This document shows positions 1 to 8,337 of a stretch of DNA of 64,000 nt, piece after piece. The translations under genes were made by a program, and so were the position numbers. Position 1 is the stretch's first letter, and each line of letters opens with the position of its first letter. The stretch lies in contig CASDOZ010000007.1 of the NCBI GenBank assembly GCA_949282265.1, positions 62,001-126,000 on the forward strand, given 5' to 3'. Source of the stretch: an uncultured Bacteroidales bacterium. Its GTDB lineage: Bacteria; Bacteroidota; Bacteroidia; Bacteroidales; Paludibacteraceae. The notes beneath the pieces are model-generated. The model made no database searches. It had not been told where the DNA came from and was given only the letters and a program-made list of their open reading frames with translations.

Positions 1-477
1 ATTTTGAAAGGTGTTATGGATCGTATCGAACAAGGCCCGCTGACCGGTTCGTATGCGCGTGATGTACGTGTTATTGTGTATGACGGAAAAATGCATCCGG
101 TGGATTCCAATGAAATTTCGTTCCGCTTGGCAGGACGCAACGCATTTGCTGCCGCCTTCAAAGAGGCCGGCCCAAAGATTCTGGAACCGATTTACGATTT
201 GGAAATCATGGTGCCGTCCGACAAAATGGGTGATGTCATGAGCGACTTGCAAGGGCGCCGCGGTATTATCATGGGTATGCACAGTGAAAAAGGTTTTGAA
301 AAACTGACCGCCAAAGTTCCTTTGAAAGAACTGAGCAGCTATTCCACGACATTGAGTTCCATAACCGGCGGACGTGCCTCGTTCGTAATGAAGTTTGCAA
401 GCTATGAGCTTGTGCCGGCCGATGTCCAGGAAAAACTGTTGAAGGAATACGAGGCAACCCAACAGGACAAAGAATAA
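1..477 (+). CDS. Elongation factor G-type GTPase, C-terminal part
   Basis: Only the last 158 codons are in the window; the gene begins upstream. The residues match EF-G domain IV (the stretch around GPLTGSYARDVRVIVYDGK) and domain V (EPIYDLEIMVPSDKMGDVMS, then LQGRRGIIMG). EF-G drives translocation or ribosome recycling on the ribosome. The tail EYEATQQDKE resembles the shorter-type Bacteroidales EF-G paralogue rather than a canonical str-operon fusA, and no rps/tuf genes follow, so I infer a stand-alone paralogue. The nucleotide-binding G domain cannot be inspected. A strong terminator follows 37 bases after the stop. Confidence 0.85.
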   Translation: MLKGVMDRIEQGPLTGSYARDVRVIVYDGKMHPVDSNEISFRLAGRNAFAAAFKEAGPKILEPIYDLEIMVPSDKMGDVMSDLQGRRGIIMGMHSEKGFEKLTAKVPLKELSSYSTTLSSITGGRASFVMKFASYELVPADVQEKLLKEYEATQQDKE

Positions 478-513
478 AACCGGAAACAGCCTGTTTGTTT
501 GCAGGCATATTGG

Positions 514-550
514 AAAAGCAAACGAATTCATAAGGGATTCGTTTGCTTTT
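514..550 (+). terminator. Rho-independent terminator of the EF-G-type gene
   Basis: A perfect 14-bp inverted repeat (AAAAGCAAACGAAT at 514-527 and its complement at 537-550) with a 9-base loop runs into a T tract that continues to 553. It separates the EF-G gene from the TonB-receptor cluster. Confidence 0.9.
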
Positions 551-635
551 TTTGTGGGAGGGCTGTCGGCAGACGCATGTTGGGACGGACAGCCTGATGC
601 CGTAACTTTTTTGAAACATGTTTTACAACCGAATA

Positions 636-679
636 TAATACGATTGTCCTATTTTCGTAACATGACACCTCTACTTTTG
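636..679 (+). promoter_or_regulatory. Promoter of TonB-dependent receptor gene with upstream element
   Basis: A Bacteroidota -7 element TACTTTTG lies at 672-679. Upstream at 659-664 is AACATG and at 636-645 TAATACGATT. The same three blocks with identical spacing (13 and 7 bases) occur before the gene at 5249, so they look like a shared activator site. No good -33 TTTG is visible, in line with an activator-dependent promoter (inference). Confidence 0.7.
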
Positions 680-706
680 CCCCCGAAAAAAATAGAGTAA
701 CGAAAT

Positions 707-3391
707 ATGGGATTGAGAAACGCTCTCCTCGCTATTTTAATAGCAACCTGCGCCGGTCGTGCATGGCCGGCCGTGCTTTCCGGGACGGTGACGGACAAGC
801 AAACCACCGAACCCCTGATAGGCGCATCCGTGCAAATTATAGGAACTACGCTTGGTACGATTACCGATTTTGATGGTAATTTCATTTTGTCCGGATTGTC
901 GGATGGTACCTATGATCTGGAAGTCCGTTATATCAGCTATAATACAGTCATCCAGCGCGAAGTCCGCATTTTTGGCGAAACCGTGCTACATTTTGAGTTG
1001 GAACCAGCGGATCTGGCTTTGCAGGATGTGGAAGTGGTAGCGAAGCGCAACCGCGAAAGCGAGAATATCCTGCTGCTGGAGCAGAAACAAAGTCTGTTGG
1101 CGGTGCAGGCAATCGGAGCCAAGGAAATGTCGCGCAAGGGTGCCGGCGATGCGGAAGCGGCGGTGACGCAGATTTCTGGTATATCCAAGCAGGAAGGTGT
1201 AAAAAACGTGTTTGTACGGGGATTAGGTGACCGTTATAATGCTACGACACTGAACGGTTTCCCGATTCCATCGGAAGATCCGGAGTATAAAAATGTGGCC
1301 CTTGACTTTTTCGGTTCGGACATGATTCGGAATATCGATGTCAATAAGGTATTCGATGCGTCCACAAACGGCGATGTCGGTGGTGCGGCCATCAATATCA
1401 ATTCCAAGGAACTATTAGGCGAATCGGCGTTTGGTGTGGAAATCGAAGGCGGCTTAAACAGCGAAATACCGGGGACAACGTTTTTGAGCCAGGATGGGGT
1501 CAATTATCTGGGTATGGCCAATGCAGTCCGCCCGACAGATGGGAAGTTCGATTTCCCGAACAGCCTTGACCCGTCTGTTGTTGCTTTGCCTGTAAATCAT
1601 AGTTTTGCGCTTTCCGGCGGCAGGCAGTTCCGTTTGGGTGCGGCAGGTAATCCGCTTTCGGTTTTTGTCGTGGCATCGCATTCCACGGATTATGCCTATA
1701 CGCAGGAAACTGTACGCAGTGCGACAGCCGATGGGACGGTTTACCAGGACCAGGCCGGCAACAAATATTCCATCAGCACAAACCAGCTTGTGCTGGCCAA
1801 TGTGGATTTTGGCATGGGCAACAAACACGGGCTGTCATATAATTTCATGCTGCTCCATGTGAACGATGAATATGTAGGCGACTACGCCGGTATGCATACC
1901 GAAAAATTCCAGGCTGCCGATGATTATTACGGTTTTTCGCGCCGCCAGCAGAACAATGACAACTTGCTGCTTACGCAACAGTTGCTGACCGAATGGACGC
2001 TTGCCGAACGATGGAAGTTGGATGCGGGCGTTTCGTACAACAATATGAAAGGCTTGGAACCCGACCGTCGGGAAAATTACCTCACCCGCCGCTCCGATGG
2101 CACTTATAATCTGACGGGAAGCAACCGGCAAAAACGTTTTTTCTCCGAATTGCACGAAAACGATTTCAATGCAAAACTGAATGTGCGCTATAAATTGAGC
2201 AAGAAACTCGATATGGAGCAGTCGAACATTGCTTTCGGTTACAGCGGCCGGTTTATAAATGACCGATTCGAGGCCGTGGAATATAATTTTGGAGCCTATC
2301 CGGGAACCTATGTGTTGGATGGCCTGAGATTGGACAGCTTGTATAATTCCGCGAATTATGATGCCGGCAGATTCAGCATGGTCAAGGGTGACTTGAATAC
2401 GTACCGTGTTTCCAAATATATCAATTCCGGCTATGTGGAAGCGACGCATCGTTTCACCAAAGCCTTGACCGCCAATGTGGGACTGCGTGCGGATTATGTG
2501 AACATGACGGTGGACTACCGCGTGCAGCATGTCAGTCCCGGCAGCGAGGAATTGGACAAACTCTACTGGTTGCCAAGCCTGAACCTGCGCTATGATTTCA
2601 ATGACAAACACAGCCTGCGTTTCGGGGCAAGCAAAAGCTATACGCTACCGCAGTCCAAGGAAATATCGCCTTACCAGTATGTGAATATCGGTTTTGCCAG
2701 CCAGGGAAACCCGAATATCAAGCCATCGGACAATTATAATGTTGATTTGAAATGGGATTTTTACCTGAGCGCGTCGGAGCTGTTTTCCGTATGCGGTTTC
2801 TACAAACATATCGTTAACCCGATAGGTCGTGTGGACCAAGGAAACTCAGCCGGCTTGCTGACGTATGACAATATCGGCAAATATGCCACGGTGGCCGGCG
2901 CGGAAGTTGAATTGCGCAAAAACCTGCTGAATATTACCGATGAAAACGGCAATCGCGGCAATAAGTTGTCGTTGGGTTGGAACGCTTCCTATATTTACAC
3001 GAATTTGTTGCTTGATATTGCCAATACGGAACAGCGGAACAGCCGCCTGGAAGGGGCATCGCCATTCATTACGAATCTGGATTTGTCGTACAGCTTGACG
3101 GCGGGCGAGCGGAACCTGACGGCCTCGGTAGTGCTGAATTATTTCAGTGACCGTATCCACACAATCGGTACGCGGCAATATAACGACATTATTGAAAAAG
3201 GCGTCGTTACGCTGGATGTGGTTGCTTCTTTTGCGCTGGGCAACCATATCACGTTGAAGCTGAAAGCAGCCAATTTGTTGAATCCAGTCCATCGCCTGGT
3301 TCGTGAAATTGGCAATGGTGCGGGGACGGTTGTCCTGAATGAATATCGGAATGGCATGAATGCCAGTTTTGGAGTTGTCTTTGATTTGTAG
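707..3391 (+). CDS. TonB-dependent outer-membrane receptor with carboxypeptidase-regulatory-like N-domain
   Basis: An 894-residue outer-membrane receptor for energised import of an unknown ligand. A short signal peptide (about residues 1-22) is followed by a carboxypeptidase-regulatory-like beta-sandwich (about 24-105, with TDFDGNFILSGLSDGTYDLE), a plug domain (about 125-235, with VFVRGLGDRYNATTLNGFPI) and a long 22-strand-type barrel ending in an aromatic/hydrophobic strand (NASFGVVFDL). It lacks the SusC hallmark neighbour SusD; instead a beta-helix lipoprotein follows 73 bases later. The two-component pair at 5773-7718 and a shared promoter element suggest induction by a nutrient limitation. 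The ligand cannot be read from sequence; phosphate or a metal chelate are possibilities only. Confidence 0.9.
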   Translation: MGLRNALLAILIATCAGRAWPAVLSGTVTDKQTTEPLIGASVQIIGTTLGTITDFDGNFILSGLSDGTYDLEVRYISYNTVIQREVRIFGETVLHFELEPADLALQDVEVVAKRNRESENILLLEQKQSLLAVQAIGAKEMSRKGAGDAEAAVTQISGISKQEGVKNVFVRGLGDRYNATTLNGFPIPSEDPEYKNVALDFFGSDMIRNIDVNKVFDASTNGDVGGAAININSKELLGESAFGVEIEGGLNSEIPGTTFLSQDGVNYLGMANAVRPTDGKFDFPNSLDPSVVALPVNHSFALSGGRQFRLGAAGNPLSVFVVASHSTDYAYTQETVRSATADGTVYQDQAGNKYSISTNQLVLANVDFGMGNKHGLSYNFMLLHVNDEYVGDYAGMHTEKFQAADDYYGFSRRQQNNDNLLLTQQLLTEWTLAERWKLDAGVSYNNMKGLEPDRRENYLTRRSDGTYNLTGSNRQKRFFSELHENDFNAKLNVRYKLSKKLDMEQSNIAFGYSGRFINDRFEAVEYNFGAYPGTYVLDGLRLDSLYNSANYDAGRFSMVKGDLNTYRVSKYINSGYVEATHRFTKALTANVGLRADYVNMTVDYRVQHVSPGSEELDKLYWLPSLNLRYDFNDKHSLRFGASKSYTLPQSKEISPYQYVNIGFASQGNPNIKPSDNYNVDLKWDFYLSASELFSVCGFYKHIVNPIGRVDQGNSAGLLTYDNIGKYATVAGAEVELRKNLLNITDENGNRGNKLSLGWNASYIYTNLLLDIANTEQRNSRLEGASPFITNLDLSYSLTAGERNLTASVVLNYFSDRIHTIGTRQYNDIIEKGVVTLDVVASFALGNHITLKLKAANLLNPVHRLVREIGNGAGTVVLNEYRNGMNASFGVVFDL

Positions 3392-3464
3392 CGGAACGTT
3401 TTTTTGACAGATAAGAAATAAGCATAATTGCATAAACCCAAGTTTAATTTAATTGAACAGAAAA

Positions 3465-4619
3465 ATGAAAAAGTATTTTTTGAATCTTATGGCTGCGGCC
3501 ATGATGGTTGCAACGGCAACATTCGTATCGTGTGATAACAGCGGTAATGACGCTCCTGAGGTGACGGAAAACACCCTGAGCGGCAGCATTACGGAAACCA
3601 AAGTGCTCGATGCCAACACGGTTTACACCATTACTGGGCCGGTTATTGTGGAAGATGGAGGTGTGCTCGACATTCCTGCGGGAACGACGATTAAAGCCCA
3701 GAAAGGTTTCAGCAATTACATTTTGGTTTTGCAGGGCGGCAAAATTTACGTTCGTGGAACTGCTTCACAGCCGGTTCGCATGACGGCCGATGTGGACAAT
3801 GCGCAACAAGGCTATTGGGGTGGTCTGATTATCAACGGTAAAGCTCCGATTTCGGGCAATGGTACTGGTTCTACCGAAATCAACTCCGCTTATGTGTACG
3901 GAGGAGATGATGCCGCCGACAACTCCGGGGAAATCACCTATTTGATTCTGGAATATACCGGCGCGCGTTCCAGTGCCGATGTGGAACATAACGGGCTTAC
4001 GTTGAACGGCGTAGGCAACGGGACCAAAATCGAGAACGTATTTGTGCCGAATGGTGCGGACGATGCCATCGAGTTTTTCGGCGGTACGGTAAACGTGAAA
4101 AACTTCCTGGCTGTAAACCCGGATGATGACATGTTCGATTTCACGCAGGGTTACAGCGGAACGCTGGAGAATGCTTACGGTATCTGGGATGCCGATTATG
4201 CCAGCACGGAGGAAGACCCGCGCGGCATAGAAGCGGATGGCAATTTGGACGGCCTCTCGCCCGATGAAGCCGGCCAATCCGATTTCAAGGTGCTGAATGT
4301 AACGTTCGATTTGCGTTTGGCCGCAAGCCAGGAGGAAGGTTTCTATATGCACGACGTGATTAAAGTGCGCCGTGGAGCCAAAGCGACCATAACGAATGCG
4401 CTCGTGACAGGAAAAGGACAGGCCAAAGACTTGATTGACCTGACTGACGGCAAAGGTAATGGCAATACGGCATCGGTTATCAGCCTGACCAACAATTTGG
4501 AAGCGGCTGTTTCCGGCAAGGAAATCAATCCGGCTGATGGTTATGCCGATGTGAAGGTGAAAGCAGGCAATACCGGTTGCCCGACAGACATATTCAGCTG
4601 GACAGGTTATGCCTTTTAA
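3465..4619 (+). CDS. Beta-helix-like surface lipoprotein paired with the TonB receptor
   Basis: 384 residues. A lipoprotein signal (hydrophobic segment, then FVSC with the acylated Cys at about residue 23, followed by the acidic DNSGND stretch) argues for outer-membrane, probably surface, anchoring. The body is rich in Gly/Asn/Asp/Val short repeats of the kind that form right-handed parallel beta helices (for example around NGLTLNGVGNGTKIENVFV). I chose ATG 3465 over an in-frame TTG at 3453 because the signal peptide starts there. Its position right behind the receptor, with a terminator behind it, suggests a two-gene transcription unit and a role as ligand-capturing partner (inference). Confidence 0.75.
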   Translation: MKKYFLNLMAAAMMVATATFVSCDNSGNDAPEVTENTLSGSITETKVLDANTVYTITGPVIVEDGGVLDIPAGTTIKAQKGFSNYILVLQGGKIYVRGTASQPVRMTADVDNAQQGYWGGLIINGKAPISGNGTGSTEINSAYVYGGDDAADNSGEITYLILEYTGARSSADVEHNGLTLNGVGNGTKIENVFVPNGADDAIEFFGGTVNVKNFLAVNPDDDMFDFTQGYSGTLENAYGIWDADYASTEEDPRGIEADGNLDGLSPDEAGQSDFKVLNVTFDLRLAASQEEGFYMHDVIKVRRGAKATITNALVTGKGQAKDLIDLTDGKGNGNTASVISLTNNLEAAVSGKEINPADGYADVKVKAGNTGCPTDIFSWTGYAF

Positions 4620-4643
4620 GGCTTCAACCGACTAAAAAACATG

Positions 4644-4673
4644 CGACCGGGAATCTGTTTCCGGTCGTTTTTT
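4644..4673 (+). terminator. Rho-independent terminator after receptor-lipoprotein pair
   Basis: Stem 4644-4653 / 4658-4667 (CGACCGGGAA with its complement, one G-T wobble), 4-base loop, then TTTTTT. It lies only 14 bases before the next gene, so the MORN protein may be read mainly by readthrough or a weak overlapping promoter. Confidence 0.85.
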
Positions 4674-4686
4674 AACTTTACCGAAA

Positions 4687-5163
4687 ATGAAGAAATTTGT
4701 TGCTATTACGTTGTTGCTCACGCTTTGGTCCGTGCAGGCGCAACAGCCGGCGGGTATCACGCAAGTGGATGGATTGTTTTTTACCGACCAGACCCAAACG
4801 CATTTGTATTCAGGAGAATATCGTGAATATTATGACAACGGCGCGTTGAAAACGGAAATCTATTTGCACGAAGGCAGGCCGGAAGGTTCGTATGTCATTT
4901 ATTTTCCCAACGGGAAACCACAGGAAGTGCGTGCCTACCGCAACGGGAAGTTCCACGGAATCTGGCGCACCTACAACGAGGCAGGGACGCTGGTGTCCGA
5001 AGCATCTTATGAAAATGACCTTAAACACGGTGCGTGGTATGTCTGGGACGATACGGGCATTATGCGTTATGAAATGCATTATGACAAAGGGCGGAAGTCC
5101 GGAACGTGGTATATGTGGGATGAAAAGGGGAAACTCATTTCAGAGAAAAAATACTCCGATTGA
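4687..5163 (+). CDS. MORN/YwqK-type repeat protein, exported
   Basis: 158 residues. Signal peptide of about 19 residues (ends WSVQAQ). The rest consists of MORN-like repeats with the pattern G-x-W/Y...NG/DxG, for example YDNGALKTEIY, PNGKPQEVRAYRNGKFHG, YENDLKHGAWYVWDD and YDKGRKSGTWYMWDEKGK. This matches the family annotated as YwqK-type toxin-antitoxin immunity proteins, but such repeats occur widely as envelope scaffolds in Bacteroidota and no toxin gene is adjacent, so an antitoxin role is not supported here. Likely periplasmic or outer-membrane associated. Confidence 0.75.
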   Translation: MKKFVAITLLLTLWSVQAQQPAGITQVDGLFFTDQTQTHLYSGEYREYYDNGALKTEIYLHEGRPEGSYVIYFPNGKPQEVRAYRNGKFHGIWRTYNEAGTLVSEASYENDLKHGAWYVWDDTGIMRYEMHYDKGRKSGTWYMWDEKGKLISEKKYSD

Positions 5164-5178
5164 ATCTTAACAGGTTTG

Positions 5179-5222
5179 TAATACGATTCACATACGGCTG
5201 CAACATGGCCAGCCTACTTTTG
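5179..5222 (+). promoter_or_regulatory. Promoter of the carboxypeptidase-regulatory-like protein gene
   Basis: TAATACGATT at 5179-5188, AACATG at 5202-5207 and the -7 element TACTTTTG at 5215-5222. All three blocks and both gaps (13 and 7 bases) match the receptor promoter at 636-679. Confidence 0.7.
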
Positions 5223-5248
5223 CGGCGTAAAACAAAAAGACATAGAAG

Positions 5249-5599
5249 ATGAAAAAAACGATTGTTTTCCTGATGTTTTTCCTTCCGGCCCTGTTGGCCA
5301 AAGCTGAGCCGGAACCCGTATCGGAACCCGCTCCTGCGGCTACTGTTGTTGAACTGCCTGCACAAAAAACGCTGTCGGGTGTCGTTTATGACATGGATTC
5401 CGCCGAAACCTTGGCAGGCGTGAGCATTACGGCCAACGGGCAGAAAGTCTATACCGACCTGGATGGCAGGTTTTGTCTGGATAATTTGTGCGAGGGCACA
5501 TGTACATTGACTGTCAGCTTGATTTCCTACCAGGAACAAACCTTGGAAATAGATTTGGATAAAACCGGTACGCTTGACATAAAACTGGCGCAACGTTAA
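5249..5599 (+). CDS. Small exported carboxypeptidase-regulatory-like domain protein
   Basis: 116 residues: signal peptide (about 1-19), an Ala/Pro/Glu linker (about 20-45) and a single carboxypeptidase-regulatory-like beta-sandwich (about 48-116; LSGVVYDMDSAETLAGVSI, then DLDGRFCLDNLCEGTCTLTV). The same domain type forms the N-terminus of the TonB receptor at 707, and the two genes share a promoter architecture, so a role in the same envelope complex is an inference. Two cysteines (in RFCLDNLCEGTC there are three) could form a disulphide. It has its own terminator. Confidence 0.7.
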   Translation: MKKTIVFLMFFLPALLAKAEPEPVSEPAPAATVVELPAQKTLSGVVYDMDSAETLAGVSITANGQKVYTDLDGRFCLDNLCEGTCTLTVSLISYQEQTLEIDLDKTGTLDIKLAQR

Positions 5600-5629
5600 G
5601 CTACTTGAAAATCAATCTTACTATAAGAG

Positions 5630-5666
5630 AGCAACTTTCCCCGAACCGGGGCAGGTTGCTTTTTTT
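5630..5666 (+). terminator. Rho-independent terminator
   Basis: Stem AGCAAC...CCCC (5630-5642) against GGGG...GTTGCT (5648-5660) with one internal mismatch and a short loop, followed by TTTTTT. It ends the 5249 transcript. Confidence 0.8.
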
Positions 5667-5685
5667 GTGCTTTTTGAAACGAAAG

Positions 5686-5709
5686 TGTAACATATATTAC
5701 ATACCTTTG
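5686..5709 (+). promoter_or_regulatory. Promoter/operator of the two-component operon
   Basis: -7 element TACCTTTG at 5702-5709. AACATA at 5689-5694 sits at the same 7-base distance from the -7 element as in the promoters at 636 and 5179. An overlapping inverted repeat TGTAA-N6-TTACA spans 5686-5701, a candidate operator for autoregulation. Confidence 0.6.
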
Positions 5710-5772
5710 CAACACGGGAGTGCTTATTTTGCAGCCGTAAAAACGCAGTTATTAACTTTTAGGAATACGTTT

Positions 5773-6456
5773 ATGAAGATTCTGGTAGTGGACGATGAGG
5801 AGGATTTGTGCGAGATTTTGCAGTTCAACCTCGAAACCGAAGGTTATGAAACCGATGTGGCATATTCTGCCGAAGAAGCCCTGCAACATCACTTGCCGGA
5901 TTATGATTTGCTTTTGCTTGATGTGATGATGGGTGAAATGTCCGGCTTCAAAATGGCTAAAATCGTGCGTTCCAATCCGGAAACGGCCGATATCCCCATT
6001 ATTTTTCTGACGGCCAAAGACACGGAAAACGATGTGCTTACGGGTTTCAACATGGGGGCTGATGACTATATTTCCAAGCCTTTTTCGCTGAAAGAGGTTT
6101 TGGCACGTGTCAAAGCTGTTTTGCGCCGCCGTTATGGACGGGACAATCGTGGTAATCAAGAAAATACCGTTTTGTCGCATGAGCGTTTGCAGTTGCATGT
6201 CGGCAATAAGAAGGTGTTGCTCGACGGGCAGGAAATACCTTTCACCAAAAAGGAATTTGAAATGTTGAAACTCTTCCTTGAAAACAAGAACCGTGTATTC
6301 AGCCGCGATGAAATCCTGTCGCATGTCTGGACGGATGAGGTTTGCGTGCTCGACCGTACGGTCGATGTGAACATAACGCGCCTGCGCAAGAAAATAGGCC
6401 CTTACGGCAAAAACATCGTAACCCGCTTGGGCTACGGATATACTTTTGAAGCATGA
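5773..6456 (+). CDS. OmpR/PhoB-family response regulator
   Basis: 227 residues. Receiver domain at about 1-120 with the acidic pocket DDEED and phospho-acceptor Asp50 (LLLLDVMMGEMSG), conserved Thr (IIFLTAKD) and Lys (YISKPFSLKE); winged-helix DNA-binding domain at about 135-227 (LTKKEFEMLKLF type core, then RTVDVNITRLRKKIG). The sequence gives FTKKEFEMLKLF. Start at 5773 is preferred because an in-frame upstream extension runs through the promoter. It overlaps the kinase gene by 4 bases (ATGA), so the pair is co-translated. Likely regulates the neighbouring receptor cluster (inference from shared promoter element). Confidence 0.93.
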   Translation: MKILVVDDEEDLCEILQFNLETEGYETDVAYSAEEALQHHLPDYDLLLLDVMMGEMSGFKMAKIVRSNPETADIPIIFLTAKDTENDVLTGFNMGADDYISKPFSLKEVLARVKAVLRRRYGRDNRGNQENTVLSHERLQLHVGNKKVLLDGQEIPFTKKEFEMLKLFLENKNRVFSRDEILSHVWTDEVCVLDRTVDVNITRLRKKIGPYGKNIVTRLGYGYTFEA

Positions 6457-7718
6457 AAAATATGAAGCTAAACAAACGCTTGTTTTGTTATTTTTCCAGC
6501 ATTTTTTTGCTGTTGATGACGGTTATTGTCCTTTTCCAATATCAGCGTGAAAAAAAATACCGTGTTGGGCAATTGGAAGCGCAGCTGGAAACCTGTAACC
6601 GACTGATCCATAATTTTGCGGTCGATACGGATTTGCATGAGTCAGGGGGTTATGCTGGCCTTTGCCGTCTGTTCCCCGACACGGCATTGCGAATTACGCT
6701 GGTTGCACTTGACGGGCGTGTCCTTTTCGACTCGACGGCCGACACCATCCAGTGGGAAAACCATCTGACCCGGCCGGAAATACAGGAGGCGCGCAAAAAA
6801 GGGAGCGGGCGGAGCATACGCATGTCCGGTTCAGTCAACCGTTCCTTTTACTATCTGGCACATGCTTTTCCGGACATGTATGTCCGTACGGCGTTGCCTT
6901 ATACGCTGACGTTGCGCAATACGCTCGGTGCCAATATGGGATTCCTATACCTAATGGCGGCATTGTTTGTCGTGGTGATTATTGTGGTTTATATCATTGC
7001 CGCACGGTTTACAAGCAGTTTGCAGAACCAGGAAATACAAATGCGCCGCCAGCTGACACAGAACATTTCCCACGAATTACGCACGCCAGTGGCGGGTATC
7101 TCCGGCTATTTGGAAAGCATTTTGTCCAATCCGGGCTTGCCGTCCGAAAAGCAACATTTCTTCATTGAACGTTCCTACCAGCAGGCGCAGCGGCTTACGG
7201 CACTTATACAGGACATTTCCACCCTGAACAAACTCACCGAGAACCAGGATTTGTATGAGAAGGCCGATTGCGATTTGTCGCGTATCATTGCGGCCGTATT
7301 GCAGGATGTGCAGCCGCAAAAGGAGGCTCATCATGCGGAAATCGTCGTGGACATTCCCGACCGTATGCCCATACGCGGCAACCGTAATTTGCTGTATTCC
7401 GTTTTCAGGAACATGATAGACAATGCCTTGGCCTATGCGGGCGACGGCTGCACTACAACGGTGAAACTTTTGTGCGATGACCATAAGTTTTATTATTTCA
7501 GCATAGCCGACAATGGTACGGGTGTGCCAGAAGAACATCTCAGCCGGCTGTTCGACCGTTTCTACCGTGTGGACAAAGGCCGCAGCCGCAAGTCCGGCGG
7601 TACCGGATTGGGATTGTCCATTGTGAAAAATGCCGTGCTGTTCCACAAAGGCATTATCACCGTGGCCAACAGGGCTTCCGGTGGTCTGGAATTTACTTTC
7701 TCGCTCAGGAAGCGTTGA
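6453..7718 (+). CDS. PhoR-like membrane histidine kinase
   Basis: 421 residues. Two membrane segments (about 9-26 and 163-187) flank a periplasmic sensor region of about 135 residues with no recognised fold. HisKA follows with the phospho-acceptor motif ISHELRTPVAGI (about residue 208), then HATPase_c with the N box (RNMIDNALAYA), G1 box (ADNGTGVPEEHL) and G2 box (GGTGLGLSIV). No HAMP or PAS domain is evident. It forms the partner of the response regulator that overlaps it. A terminator follows 20 bases downstream. Confidence 0.93.
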   Translation: MKNMKLNKRLFCYFSSIFLLLMTVIVLFQYQREKKYRVGQLEAQLETCNRLIHNFAVDTDLHESGGYAGLCRLFPDTALRITLVALDGRVLFDSTADTIQWENHLTRPEIQEARKKGSGRSIRMSGSVNRSFYYLAHAFPDMYVRTALPYTLTLRNTLGANMGFLYLMAALFVVVIIVVYIIAARFTSSLQNQEIQMRRQLTQNISHELRTPVAGISGYLESILSNPGLPSEKQHFFIERSYQQAQRLTALIQDISTLNKLTENQDLYEKADCDLSRIIAAVLQDVQPQKEAHHAEIVVDIPDRMPIRGNRNLLYSVFRNMIDNALAYAGDGCTTTVKLLCDDHKFYYFSIADNGTGVPEEHLSRLFDRFYRVDKGRSRKSGGTGLGLSIVKNAVLFHKGIITVANRASGGLEFTFSLRKR

Positions 7719-7738
7719 TGTGTTGTACTTTTTGGTGG

Positions 7739-7768
7739 AATCCCGTCCGTGTTGGCATGGACGGGATT
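7739..7768. terminator. Bidirectional terminator between kinase and aroK
   Basis: Perfect 10-bp stem AATCCCGTCC / GGACGGGATT (7739-7748, 7759-7768) with a 10-base loop. T-rich sequence follows on the plus strand; it lies between two convergent genes. Confidence 0.8.
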
Positions 7769-7785
7769 TTGTTTTGTGCGTGGTC

Positions 7786-8337
7786 TTATTTCTTTTCGCC
7801 GAGCAGCCGCATCAGCTTGTCAAGCAGCACGTAGTCATTCTGGCTGTCGCAGTCAAGGGTTTGGGTTGCCTGGTTGTAAAACGGTTCACGTTCCGACAGT
7901 TGCCGTGCAATGTGTCCGCGCAGTTCGTGGCTACTTTTCCCGCGGAGCATGGGGCGCGTGGCTATGTCGGTCTGCTCTAAACGCAATGCTAGGTCTTCCA
8001 CCGTCCATTTCAGATAGACGGTCATGCCGTGCCGGTTCATGGTCTGCATGTTGTCGTGGAAACAGGGCATTCCGCCGCCGGCGCCGACAATCGCGGTCGG
8101 ATAATCCTGCACAATATGCTGGAGTGTTTTCCGTTCCGCCAGCCGGAAATACGTTTCGCCTTTTTGCTTCATGATTTCGGCGCAGGTCATGCCTTCCGCC
8201 GCTTCCAGCAGTTCGTCCGCATCGACGAAAGTCCGGCCTGTACGTGCAGCCAGCATCCGCCCCAAAGTCGTTTTGCCGCTTCCCATGTAGCCGACAAGGA
8301 AAATCGGGCAGTTAGGTATGTTTCCGGGTTTATTCAT
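7786..8337 (-). CDS. aroK: Shikimate kinase
   Basis: 183 residues; phosphorylates shikimate at the 3-hydroxyl with ATP in the chorismate pathway. P-loop GYMGSGKTTLGRMLA at about residues 17-31, shikimate-binding FVDADELLEAAEG, the GGGMP loop and a lid region with TRPMLRGKS. Length is normal for the family. Its start overlaps the stop of the upstream deacylase gene by 8 bases, so it is the last gene of an argB-deacylase-aroK operon. Confidence 0.95.
   Translation of the reverse strand: MNKPGNIPNCPIFLVGYMGSGKTTLGRMLAARTGRTFVDADELLEAAEGMTCAEIMKQKGETYFRLAERKTLQHIVQDYPTAIVGAGGGMPCFHDNMQTMNRHGMTVYLKWTVEDLALRLEQTDIATRPMLRGKSSHELRGHIARQLSEREPFYNQATQTLDCDSQNDYVLLDKLMRLLGEKK

Noticed and set aside
707-4619. 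SusC/SusD polysaccharide utilisation pair
   Set aside because: The second gene is a beta-helix-like lipoprotein without SusD features, and no glycoside hydrolases are nearby.
4687-5163. MORN-type protein as antitoxin of a toxin-antitoxin pair
   Set aside because: It has a signal peptide and no toxin-like partner gene beside it.
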